A DNA stretch of 18,147 bases from UBA2798 sp046289975 (GTDB lineage: Bacteria > Bacteroidota > Bacteroidia > Flavobacteriales_D > UBA2798), in contig JBKBUQ010000054.1 in the NCBI GenBank assembly GCA_046289975.1, forward strand, positions 1 to 18,147, given 5' to 3'. Made by a program: the position numbers and the translations under genes. This document shows, one piece after another, positions 7,927 to 14,854 of this stretch. Under the pieces are notes generated by a model that was given only the letters and a program-made list of their open reading frames with translations, was not told the DNA's origin and ran no database searches. Numbering within the stretch: position 1 is the first letter of the stretch; each line of letters begins with the position of its first letter.

Positions 7927-9012
7927 TCATTTCTCACTCAACATTTCAGTAATGAGTCGATGAAAATGATGCACCCCTTGTTCCATTTTTGGTGAATACC
8001 TGCCTTTATTGTACAATAATGAATTCGTGCCCTTTTGCACCTTTTCCACGATGGCTTCATCTTCCCGTTCCACTCGATCGAGCAATGCACCTGCACCCTG
8101 ATCGAGTTTGGATGGATCCCATACATAGGAACGGAAGATGACACGCGTGAGATTATGTTTGAGCGGACGAATAATATTCAGGGATAATCCCCAGGGATAA
8201 AAATTGAACATGATATTGGGAAACAACCAATAGTAATAAGCTGCAACCCGCTTACCATAATCGGGCGAATCCTTGGGTAGATCAAACGCCATCTCACCTC
8301 CTTTTGCAATACCCAATTGCAGGTTCGACCAGGGATAGATCTCACTTGCATAGCCCTGATAATCGAGCGAGCGGGCAAGATCTTTGTGGATGTATGGAAT
8401 ATGAAAACCTTCCAGGTAATTATCACAGTACAAAGCCCAGTTCGCACGTACCAGATACTCCTGTGAACGAGTAGGATCAAAAACAAATTTATCAACAGGC
8501 ATCCACCCCACCCGGGCTTCCATTTCCGCGAATACTGCTTCAAAAGGGAATGCAGGGTCTATTGAGGTGAACATGAATTGTTTCCATTGTTTTAACTCCA
8601 ATTTTGAAAGATCATCCTCCGGAGAAGGAAAATCCTTCATCCCCTCACACTCAGGCATGCTTCTGAAAGTGCCGTCGATATTAAACCTTCTGCCATGATA
8701 CGAACACGTTATACCCGAATTAAGGGTACATGGATGGTCGATCAGGATATTTCCACGATGGGTACAAACATTGGAAAAACAGTGCAAATTATCCTGTTTA
8801 TCTCTGGTAAACAGTAGCGGTTCTTCTATAAAACCTTCCATAAAATCAAATGGATAGGCAGAATCGGGCAATCGGATTACCTCACTATCTGCGATGTATT
8901 GCCATGAACGATGAAACAACCGCTTGCGGCACAATTCGAGGCCTTCTTCACTGTTGTAAAATGCGCCTGGAAGAGTAAACGCTTCCCGTATGTCTTTGGA
9001 TACCTTAAACAT
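7927..9012 (-). CDS. Rieske [2Fe-2S] oxygenase, ring-hydroxylating alpha-subunit type
   Basis: A 361-residue iron-sulphur oxygenase. The Rieske cluster ligands are C83, H85, C103 and H106 (CTHRG, then CSYHG, 17 residues between H85 and C103). The catalytic domain has the mononuclear iron motif in NWALYCDNYLEGFHIPYIH (H204, H209), with an acidic third ligand probably in REDEA (about 316-320, D318 the best candidate). The family covers aromatic dioxygenases and oxygenases acting on quaternary amines such as choline and carnitine; the substrate cannot be chosen here. No reductase or ferredoxin gene is adjacent. I start it at the ATG at 9012 (MFKVSKDIREAF); an upstream GTG or TTG would add a non-homologous stretch across the divergent promoter region. 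The broken type IX cargo gene follows 43 bp downstream on the same strand. Confidence 0.88.
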   Translation of the reverse strand: MFKVSKDIREAFTLPGAFYNSEEGLELCRKRLFHRSWQYIADSEVIRLPDSAYPFDFMEGFIEEPLLFTRDKQDNLHCFSNVCTHRGNILIDHPCTLNSGITCSYHGRRFNIDGTFRSMPECEGMKDFPSPEDDLSKLELKQWKQFMFTSIDPAFPFEAVFAEMEARVGWMPVDKFVFDPTRSQEYLVRANWALYCDNYLEGFHIPYIHKDLARSLDYQGYASEIYPWSNLQLGIAKGGEMAFDLPKDSPDYGKRVAAYYYWLFPNIMFNFYPWGLSLNIIRPLKHNLTRVIFRSYVWDPSKLDQGAGALLDRVEREDEAIVEKVQKGTNSLLYNKGRYSPKMEQGVHHFHRLITEMLSEK

Positions 9013-9114
9013 AAATTGTTGAAAAAAGTTTGGAACGAAATTAGCAAGGTAATGTATAATAACCGTCGTAAAGCGGATTTTTCGTATTTTCAACCTGTTA
9101 AAGCCGGACAATAC

Positions 9115-9855
9115 ATGAAGCCATTTCTACAACTCAGCCTACTTACTGCCTTTTTTCTGTCCGGTCAACTTGCATTTGCACAGTTCAACCTGAAGAAGCA
9201 GTTACCCGAAAAACAAAAGTTTGACGCTGCCAACGTGATTGATTCAACCTATGGCATCATGATGTACGAGCGGCTGAATCCACATAGTGAGGGCGACTCC
9301 ATTCGTTTATGCGGATCGTATGCCTGCCAGAGCTGGGTGGAGGATTTTTATACCACCGGGACCCTACTGCATAAAGGTTTTTATATTGATGGTCAGCTTA
9401 AGACGTATAAAAACTATTTCCCTAATGGCAATGTTGAACGCGATTTCAAGGCGATCGATAATTACAAAGCCACCTGTAAGATTTATTATTCCAACGGACA
9501 ATTAAAATCCGACATCAAATACAACAATGGTACAATTGAATCCTGGACCGACTACAGTGAAACAGGAGTTGTGATTTACCAGGAAGTAAGCACCAAAGGC
9601 GGTGATTTTCTGGAATTCAAGAAATTCTTTTTTGATGACGGATCTCCGAAGCAAATCATGGTTTTGGCCGACAAAAAGAAACGTTCGTATTCCTACACCG
9701 AATACCATCCAAACGGAAAAGTAAAAGCACAGGGAATCAAACTTTTTTCAGAAGGACTTGGAGACTATGTTAACGATGGTGAATGGAAATTTTTCGATGA
9801 AAGCGGAAAACAATCCAAAACAGAAACCTATTCCAAAGGCGAGAAAATAAAATAA
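9115..9855 (+). CDS. Exported YwqK-repeat (toxin-antitoxin-like/MORN-like) protein
   Basis: A 246-residue protein with a signal peptide (MKPFLQLSLL core, cleavage near FAQ at residue 23). The mature part contains four to five repeats of the YwqK type, in the pattern Tyr-x-x-Asn-Gly-x-hydrophobic-Lys: YFPNGNVERDF, YYSNGQLKSDI, DYSETGVV, FFDDGSPKQI, YHPNGKVKAQG, then FFDESGKQSK. These beta-hairpin repeats are common in exported Bacteroidota proteins; despite the family name (YwqK antitoxin), an exported copy is unlikely to be an antitoxin. No toxin gene is nearby. The frame stays open upstream to 8911, but the signal peptide fixes the start at 9115, which leaves 102 bp to the divergent Rieske gene. 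Role unknown; a surface or periplasmic binding role is a guess. Confidence 0.8.
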   Translation: MKPFLQLSLLTAFFLSGQLAFAQFNLKKQLPEKQKFDAANVIDSTYGIMMYERLNPHSEGDSIRLCGSYACQSWVEDFYTTGTLLHKGFYIDGQLKTYKNYFPNGNVERDFKAIDNYKATCKIYYSNGQLKSDIKYNNGTIESWTDYSETGVVIYQEVSTKGGDFLEFKKFFFDDGSPKQIMVLADKKKRSYSYTEYHPNGKVKAQGIKLFSEGLGDYVNDGEWKFFDESGKQSKTETYSKGEKIK

Positions 9856-9911
9856 TCGTCACAAGAAAACATTATTACCAATTTTTCTATTCTGTTCAAT
9901 TTGATGTTATG

Positions 9912-9993
9912 TTATTGGTTTTAGTTAGGGGTTATTAGTTATTAGTTAAGCGTTATTGGTAGGAGTTACCGATCACTGTTCACCATTCATTGG
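9912..9993. repeat. Degenerate 7-bp repeat tract, TTATTAG type passing into TCACTGT type
   Basis: Read on the plus strand in steps of seven the tract gives TTATTGG, a 6-bp unit, TTAGGGG, TTATTAG twice, TTAAGCG, TTATTGG, a 6-bp unit, TTACCGA, TCACTGT, TCACCAT and TCATTGG. The same 7-bp phase runs from the TTATTAG units into the TCACNNT units. The TTATTAG unit carries TAG on the plus strand and TAA on the minus strand. Confidence 0.75.
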
Positions 9994-10013
9994 TCTTCAC
10001 CGACATAACCTGC

Positions 10014-10042
10014 CCCGACCGATAGCGTCAGGGAGCGTCGGG
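10014..10042. repeat. Inverted repeat inside the heptamer block
   Basis: CCCGAC at 10014-10019 is the exact reverse complement of GTCGGG at 10037-10042, with a 17-base loop that holds AGCGTC, repeated again across the right arm. It stands between the two heptamer tracts and is much more GC-rich than its surroundings. No T-run follows on either strand, so it is not a standard intrinsic terminator, though an RNA hairpin is possible. Confidence 0.55.
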
Positions 10043-10043
10043 A

Positions 10044-10134
10044 TCACTGTTCACTTTTCACCGATCACCATTCACTATTCACTATTCACTTTTCACTTTT
10101 CACTTTTCACCGTTCACCGTTCACCGTTCACCCT
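10044..10134. repeat. Thirteen tandem 7-bp repeats, consensus TCACNNT
   Basis: Thirteen contiguous heptamers without a gap: TCACTGT, TCACTTT, TCACCGA, TCACCAT, TCACTAT (2), TCACTTT (3), TCACCGT (3), TCACCCT. Every unit begins TCAC; positions 5 and 6 vary, and neighbours tend to be identical, as expected from local duplication. On the minus strand every unit contains TGA, and because 7 is not a multiple of 3 any three units close all three frames. The last two units overlap the 3' end of the RND gene and encode its stop codon. The full gap between the convergent genes (9856-10120) holds no gene. Confidence 0.9.
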
Positions 10135-12385
10135 CGCGGGGTTTGTAAAACATGATCACCAATACAGGCAATAGCAGCAAATCACAGAGCACTGCAAAAA
10201 ACAGTGTAAGCGCCATTAGTAAGCCGAGGTAATATGTCCCCAGAAAATCGGAGAAAATAAGTGTTAAAAATCCACCAGAAAGTATAATGGTAGTTAGAAT
10301 AATTGCACGGCCTGTACTTACAAAAGTTTTTCGAACAGCAAACATCATCGATCTGCCTTTTGAAAGTTCAATTCGTAATTTGGATATGAAATGAATGGTA
10401 TCATCAACGGCAATTCCAAAACTGATGGTAAACATCATGGAGGTGGATACCTTAAGATCTATTCCAAGAATTCCCATCACTCCCGCTATCATCAACAAGG
10501 GTAGAATATTCGGTAATAAAGCGATCCAAATCATTTGTCCTGAACGATACATCAATCCAACGATCATGGCAATTACCACAAAGGAAATTCCCAGGCCCCA
10601 AACCAATCCAAATGCAACCTGACCATTGTTTTTGTCCACCAACAATGCTGTTCCGGTAAGCCGGTAATCAAACACGGAGGTATCGATGGAGTGGTTATAA
10701 AACTGTCTTAATTCAGCATCCTTTTGCTTGTACACATAACTTCCCAGATCATTGGTTTTTGCGGCCAAACGAAGCGTTTTTCCATTATCAGCAATCATTC
10801 CGCTGAGCAACTGATCTGCTCCAAGTTTTTCGATCATGCGGAATACTTTTTTCAGATCTTCATCCGAATCAGGAATGGAATAATGCCTTTTATCGCCACC
10901 GTTTATTGTTCTGTTCACCGACCTCACCAGCGTAAGCGGAGAAATAATGGTGCCGGCTCCGTATACGGTAATAAGGTAGTTTTCCAATTTTTCCAACTCG
11001 ATTAACACGCTGCGGGAAACAGGAATGGAATCGGTATTCTTTACCAGAATAGCCATTTCGAGCGGACGCACACCGGCAAATTCACGTTCAAAAAAACGGA
11101 ACTGTTCTTTTAATTCATTGCCGTCCTTAAGATCCTCGAGAAGAAAATTATTGATTCGCATCTGCGTTATACCCCAAATGGATACTCCTGCGGTAGCAAT
11201 GCTGATACAAATGATCAACATCCTTTTACGTATCACAATAACAAAGGCTTTGCTTAAGAATCGTTGCCAGAAATTCTTTTCCTGCGGAATTGAAGCAATG
11301 GATGGTACTGGATGTAAAAGCAGAATTGCGGGTAACAGGGTATTAGCGAGTACAAATGCAAACATAACTCCCAATGCAGTATACAATCCAAAATCGCGAA
11401 TCGGTTCAATTGTAGAAGTGAGTAAGGAAAAAAATCCGACAGCCGTGGTAACAGAGGTAAGCAATGTAGCCAATGCAACTTCTTTGTAGGTAATACGAAG
11501 CGCATCAATTTTACCTTTTCCGGATCGTAATTCTTCAACGTACCGGGAAATAACATGCACCACATCCGACATTCCCACAACAAACATTATAGTTGGAAGA
11601 ATGGTAAGGACCAGACTGATTCCTTCTCCAACAATTTCCATGAAACCAATGATCCAAACAGCTGTAAAAACAACAACGGTTACAGGAACCCAAACCGCCC
11701 AAAACGTACGAAAGGACAAATACAAAAACGCGATTACAAGGATAAAAGAAGTAATGGCAAAAAATCCAAGCTCATATTGCATGAGTTTTACGTAGTAACT
11801 TTGCCCGGTACTTCTTCCTGCAGAGATCTTTCCATCAAAAGAGTAACGATCCATCACCTCCTCAATAAACAAGGCGAGTGAATCGGAAGCATTTTTAGAG
11901 ATATATTGTTTAGTATCCACATACACCAATACCGTTTTAGCATCGGCAGAAATCAGGTTTCGTATTAGGAGATTGTCCTCGAAAATTTTTGAAGAATCAG
12001 TTCCATAACTTTCCGGATCATCCATATGAATGGCAGGAACAGGAAAAGGAACCCTGCTGAAGGAGGTCATTACCAGATCGCGATGATCGATAATTGAATA
12101 CACCCTTGTTACATATGGAATTTTACGAAGATCGTTGGAAAATGAATCGACCCGATGAAGGAAGTCCTCCCGAAAAACACCATTATTGTTGCTCAGTGCA
12201 AACAGCACAAAATCATTGTCGGAACCAAATTCCTTTCTATATTCAAGAAAAAACTCGGTGTCTGGATCGTTGGCCGGGAAAAATTTTTCGAAATCGTAAT
12301 CGAATCCCACTTTCGACATTCTCCAGCCAAAAAATGCCGTTAAGACTAAAACACAGGTAAGCACTATCAGGGCCAGTCGCTTCAT
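10121..12385 (-). CDS. RND superfamily (MMPL/SSD-type) membrane transporter
   Basis: A 754-residue inner-membrane protein with the two-fold RND plan: TM1 at about residues 3-20, a periplasmic domain to about 205, five helices to about 355, TM7 at about 390-408, a second periplasmic domain to about 585, and five more helices to about 747. The conserved polar motifs of TM4 and TM10 are present: GMSDVVHVISRY and GIAVDDTIHFISKL, the Asp residues being the expected proton relay. It resembles the MMPL/HpnN/Patched-like group, which moves lipids or other hydrophobic molecules, more than the drug-efflux AcrB group (which is over 1000 residues). No membrane-fusion or outer-membrane partner is adjacent, so the substrate is unknown. 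The last four residues and the TGA are read from the heptamer array. It is divergent from ispH, and a TATATTTG box sits 5 bp before its ATG. Confidence 0.9.
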   Translation of the reverse strand: MKRLALIVLTCVLVLTAFFGWRMSKVGFDYDFEKFFPANDPDTEFFLEYRKEFGSDNDFVLFALSNNNGVFREDFLHRVDSFSNDLRKIPYVTRVYSIIDHRDLVMTSFSRVPFPVPAIHMDDPESYGTDSSKIFEDNLLIRNLISADAKTVLVYVDTKQYISKNASDSLALFIEEVMDRYSFDGKISAGRSTGQSYYVKLMQYELGFFAITSFILVIAFLYLSFRTFWAVWVPVTVVVFTAVWIIGFMEIVGEGISLVLTILPTIMFVVGMSDVVHVISRYVEELRSGKGKIDALRITYKEVALATLLTSVTTAVGFFSLLTSTIEPIRDFGLYTALGVMFAFVLANTLLPAILLLHPVPSIASIPQEKNFWQRFLSKAFVIVIRKRMLIICISIATAGVSIWGITQMRINNFLLEDLKDGNELKEQFRFFEREFAGVRPLEMAILVKNTDSIPVSRSVLIELEKLENYLITVYGAGTIISPLTLVRSVNRTINGGDKRHYSIPDSDEDLKKVFRMIEKLGADQLLSGMIADNGKTLRLAAKTNDLGSYVYKQKDAELRQFYNHSIDTSVFDYRLTGTALLVDKNNGQVAFGLVWGLGISFVVIAMIVGLMYRSGQMIWIALLPNILPLLMIAGVMGILGIDLKVSTSMMFTISFGIAVDDTIHFISKLRIELSKGRSMMFAVRKTFVSTGRAIILTTIILSGGFLTLIFSDFLGTYYLGLLMALTLFFAVLCDLLLLPVLVIMFYKPREGER

Positions 12386-12390
12386 GGATT

Positions 12391-12398
12391 CAAATATA
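12391..12398 (-). promoter_or_regulatory. Bacteroidota -7 box (TATATTTG) for the RND gene
   Basis: TATATTTG on the minus strand matches TAnnTTTG exactly and ends only 5 bp before the ATG at 12385. A TTTC (not TTTG) lies about 20 bp further upstream. If the box is used, transcription would begin at or within a few bases of the start codon, giving a leaderless mRNA. Confidence 0.5.
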
Positions 12399-12466
12399 CA
12401 TCGGCTTTTTAGGGAAGTGGAAAGCGTTTTGTATTTTTAACGAAACAATTCGATAACGGGATTGTT

Positions 12467-12473
12467 TACTTTG
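12467..12473 (+). promoter_or_regulatory. Near-consensus -7 box (TACTTTG) for ispH
   Basis: TACTTTG is one base shorter than TAnnTTTG and is followed after 6 bp by the ATG at 12480. No clear -33 TTTG is present at the usual distance. Its position argues for the ATG at 12480 over the TTG at 12462, which lies upstream of the box, and again suggests a leaderless transcript. Confidence 0.4.
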
Positions 12474-12479
12474 TACGCC

Positions 12480-13703
12480 ATGAAAAATTTCAGCATCCCC
12501 GAGTATTATCGCTCACCTATAATAAGCAAGGTAAAAGAGTTTCGCAAGCAAAACGATCCGCGAAAAAAGGATTTCAGTCCCACTCTTCTCGACTTTGGTT
12601 CTGTTCGTTTTTATATTGCCCGGCATTTCGGTTTTTGTTACGGTGTTGAAAATGCCATCGAAATCTCGTACCGTGCCATTGAGGAGAATCCGGGTAAACG
12701 TATTTTTCTGCTGAGTCAAATGATTCATAATCCGGAAGTAAATGCCGATCTGGAGCGACATGGCATCCGCTTCATTATGGACACGCATGGTAAACATTTT
12801 CTTTCCTGGGATGAAATCAACAAAGACGATATTGTAATCATTCCGGCATTTGGAACTACCCTGGAGATTGAGCAACTGCTTAAGGAAAAAGGAATCGAAA
12901 CACAGAAATACAACACCACCTGCCCTTTCGTTGAAAAGGTCTGGAACCGTGCAGAAAAATTGGGAAGCGAGTCCTACACGATTATCATTCATGGAAAACA
13001 AACACATGAAGAAACAAGAGCCACCTTTTCGCACAGTAAAAAGAATGCTCCTTCTATCGTAATTAAGGACATGAAAGAAGCACAGCTTCTTGGGGATATT
13101 GTGCTTGGCAAAATGGATTTAAGTTCATTCAGCACCTATTTTGGCGATCGTTGTTCCCAAGGATTTGATCCGTCTACTGATCTGCAAAGAGTTGGAGTGA
13201 TCAACCAAACTACCATGCTAGCAACAGAGACACAGGAAATTGCAGATTACTTTAAAAAAGTGATGGCGGAAAAATATCCTGTCGATAATTCCCGTGATCA
13301 TTTTGCGGATACCCGTGATACTCTTTGTTACGCTACCAATGACAATCAACAAGCTACTCTTGCACTGATGGAACAGAAGGCAGATCTTGCTTTGGTTATT
13401 GGCGGTTACAACAGTTCCAATACCACACATTTGGTTGAATTGCTGGAGCAAAAATTCAGCACCTATTTCATAACCGGCGAAAAAGAGATCGGGGAAAATG
13501 GGAACATCTCTTATTTTGATATTCATCAACACGAAACCAAACAGGCGGATCATTTTCTTCCACAAAAGCGCCCCTTAAACATTATAGTAACCAGCGGTGC
13601 CTCTTGTCCGGATGCAGTGGTTGACAGGGTCTTACAAAAGGTGCTGAGGCTTCTTGATGCTGAACGGAGTATTGAGGAAGTCCTTACCGAACTTAGTAAA
13701 TGA
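12480..13703 (+). CDS. ispH: 4-hydroxy-3-methylbut-2-enyl diphosphate reductase, cyanobacterial/plant-type
   Basis: IspH reduces HMBPP to IPP and DMAPP, the last step of the MEP isoprenoid pathway, using a [4Fe-4S] cluster in the cytoplasm. The three cluster cysteines are C53 (GFCYGVENA), C148 (TTCPFVEKV) and C283 (DTLCYATND). Active-site residues are H83 (HNPEVN), the HGKQTHEET stretch (171-179), QTT (243-245) and NSSN (311-314). At 407 residues it is longer than the roughly 316-residue Escherichia coli enzyme and has the features of the plant/cyanobacterial class: an N-terminal extension of about 40 residues, an insert at about 185-235, and PAFGT (F124) where the E. coli enzyme has a His. 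A fourth cysteine, C376, replaces Thr in TSGASC. I start at the ATG at 12480. There is no other MEP gene in the window; the downstream cargo gene may have its own promoter. Confidence 0.95.
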   Translation: MKNFSIPEYYRSPIISKVKEFRKQNDPRKKDFSPTLLDFGSVRFYIARHFGFCYGVENAIEISYRAIEENPGKRIFLLSQMIHNPEVNADLERHGIRFIMDTHGKHFLSWDEINKDDIVIIPAFGTTLEIEQLLKEKGIETQKYNTTCPFVEKVWNRAEKLGSESYTIIIHGKQTHEETRATFSHSKKNAPSIVIKDMKEAQLLGDIVLGKMDLSSFSTYFGDRCSQGFDPSTDLQRVGVINQTTMLATETQEIADYFKKVMAEKYPVDNSRDHFADTRDTLCYATNDNQQATLALMEQKADLALVIGGYNSSNTTHLVELLEQKFSTYFITGEKEIGENGNISYFDIHQHETKQADHFLPQKRPLNIIVTSGASCPDAVVDRVLQKVLRLLDAERSIEEVLTELSK

Positions 13704-13752
13704 TTTCAAATCTGAATCCATCTGTTTTTTGATTGCCAATTTTGTATCTTGG

Positions 13753-13769
13753 CAGGGCTAAAATCCCTG
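13753..13769 (+). other. Short inverted repeat in the leader of the cargo gene
   Basis: CAGGG and CCCTG form an exact 5-bp stem around a 7-base loop, ending 3 bp before the ATG at 13773. It could be a leader hairpin affecting translation. No T-run follows, so it is a poor terminator for ispH. A weak promoter candidate (TTTG at 13728, TATCTTGG at 13745) lies just upstream with a spacer of only 13 bp. Confidence 0.35.
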
Positions 13770-13772
13770 AAT

Positions 13773-14849
13773 ATGTTCCGTAGCTATTTATTCCTTTCTG
13801 CGCTTTTTGTTGCAACAAGTGCCAATGCACAGATATCAATTACTTCTGCAGATATGCCAGTTGCGAATGAAGTTTACCCTATTTCAACCACCATCGACCA
13901 ATGGAATATTGATGTAACACAAACAGGCTCCAACCACATCTGGGATTTTTCCTTCCTTACACGTGTATCGCAACTTTTGGATACTACATTTGAAGTACAG
14001 GACACTCCAACTGCCTATCAATTTTTCTTCAACAATAATGTTTTGTACCCTGCACACGTAGCACAATTCGCGCGCAGAGGGCAAGACCTCGATCTTTTTG
14101 GTTTTCTAACCATTTCCAATGTTTTTGATTTTTTCAGCACCTCCAACAACAAATACAAAAACGTAGGTTACGGCGCACGCATCAATGGTTTTCCAAATTC
14201 GGTCCGCAATCAGCCTGTCGATACTATTTACAAATTCCCCTTAACGGATGGAACTCCTGTATATGGTTCATACTCTGTAAGTCTTGTAAACATCCCAACC
14301 GTCCTCTATTACCGCCAGCAAAAAACAATGTCGAATGCTACAGTTGACGGATGGGGTTCTATTACCACGCCTTTGGGAACATTCGATTGTATCCGTGTAA
14401 AAATGACTATCGACATCCGCGATTCGTTGAGTATGGATATTGGAGGATTCCCTGTAAATTTTGGAGTTAATCGTCCAACCGAAACCCAATACCACTGGCT
14501 GGCAAACGGTCAACATGTTCCGATATTGCAGATCAATACTTCTTTAGGAGTGATCACTACTATCCGCTACCTTGATACCATTGCCAATTTATCGGTTGAA
14601 GAAAACAGCGTACTCCCCATTGTTGCTTATCCCAACCCTGTGAGCGATATTTTATTGATAGAACATTCGAGCGAAGGAGGATGGATTGAGCTTTATGACA
14701 TGAGCGGAAAGAAAATTCATATTCAGAATTTCGCTTCAGGCACGGATGTTTCTTATGTTAATGTGCACGCCTATCCTGCAGGAAATTACATAGTGCACAT
14801 GCAGAGTGGTAAAGAATTCCGAACAGGAAAAATTACCGTTACACACTAA
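13773..14849 (+). CDS. Type IX secretion cargo protein with C-terminal sorting domain
   Basis: A 358-residue exported protein. It has a signal peptide (MFRSYLFLSALFVATSANAQ, cleavage after residue 19 or 20) and ends in a type A sorting domain: VAYPNPVSDILLIEH, then IELYDMSGKKI, then YPAGNYIVHMQSG. Such a domain sends the protein through the outer membrane by the Por/type IX system, usually to be anchored or released. The region between (about 21-275) is beta-rich with no domain I recognise; the pattern DQWNIDVTQTGSNHIWDFS near the start is seen in other exported proteins of this phylum. A TTG at 13749 would add eight residues before the signal peptide and is rejected. The stop is 5 bp from the convergent dihydroorotase-like gene. 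Substrate and function are unknown. Confidence 0.87.
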   Translation: MFRSYLFLSALFVATSANAQISITSADMPVANEVYPISTTIDQWNIDVTQTGSNHIWDFSFLTRVSQLLDTTFEVQDTPTAYQFFFNNNVLYPAHVAQFARRGQDLDLFGFLTISNVFDFFSTSNNKYKNVGYGARINGFPNSVRNQPVDTIYKFPLTDGTPVYGSYSVSLVNIPTVLYYRQQKTMSNATVDGWGSITTPLGTFDCIRVKMTIDIRDSLSMDIGGFPVNFGVNRPTETQYHWLANGQHVPILQINTSLGVITTIRYLDTIANLSVEENSVLPIVAYPNPVSDILLIEHSSEGGWIELYDMSGKKIHIQNFASGTDVSYVNVHAYPAGNYIVHMQSGKEFRTGKITVTH

Positions 14850-14854
14850 AAATA

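Noticed and set aside
9013..9111. N-terminal extension of the Rieske protein
   Set aside because: The added residues are not like the family N-terminus and cross the divergent leader region; the ATG at 9012 gives the normal length.
8911..9114. N-terminal extension of the YwqK-repeat protein
   Set aside because: It would bury the signal peptide 68 residues inside the protein and overlap the Rieske coding sequence.
10044..10134. Possible CRISPR array
   Set aside because: Units are 7 bp and contiguous, without unique spacers, and there is no cas gene.
9956..10174. Open frame of 72 codons on the plus strand through the heptamer block
   Set aside because: It exists only because TCACNNT has no stop codon on the plus strand; the translation is a Ser/Phe/Thr/His repeat, and it overlaps the 3' end of the RND gene.
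10395..12360. Several plus-strand open frames opposite the RND gene
   Set aside because: They are antisense to a long, clearly conserved membrane protein and have no recognisable domains or starts.
12462..12479. TTG start for ispH
   Set aside because: It lies upstream of the probable -7 box; the ATG at 12480 is preferred.
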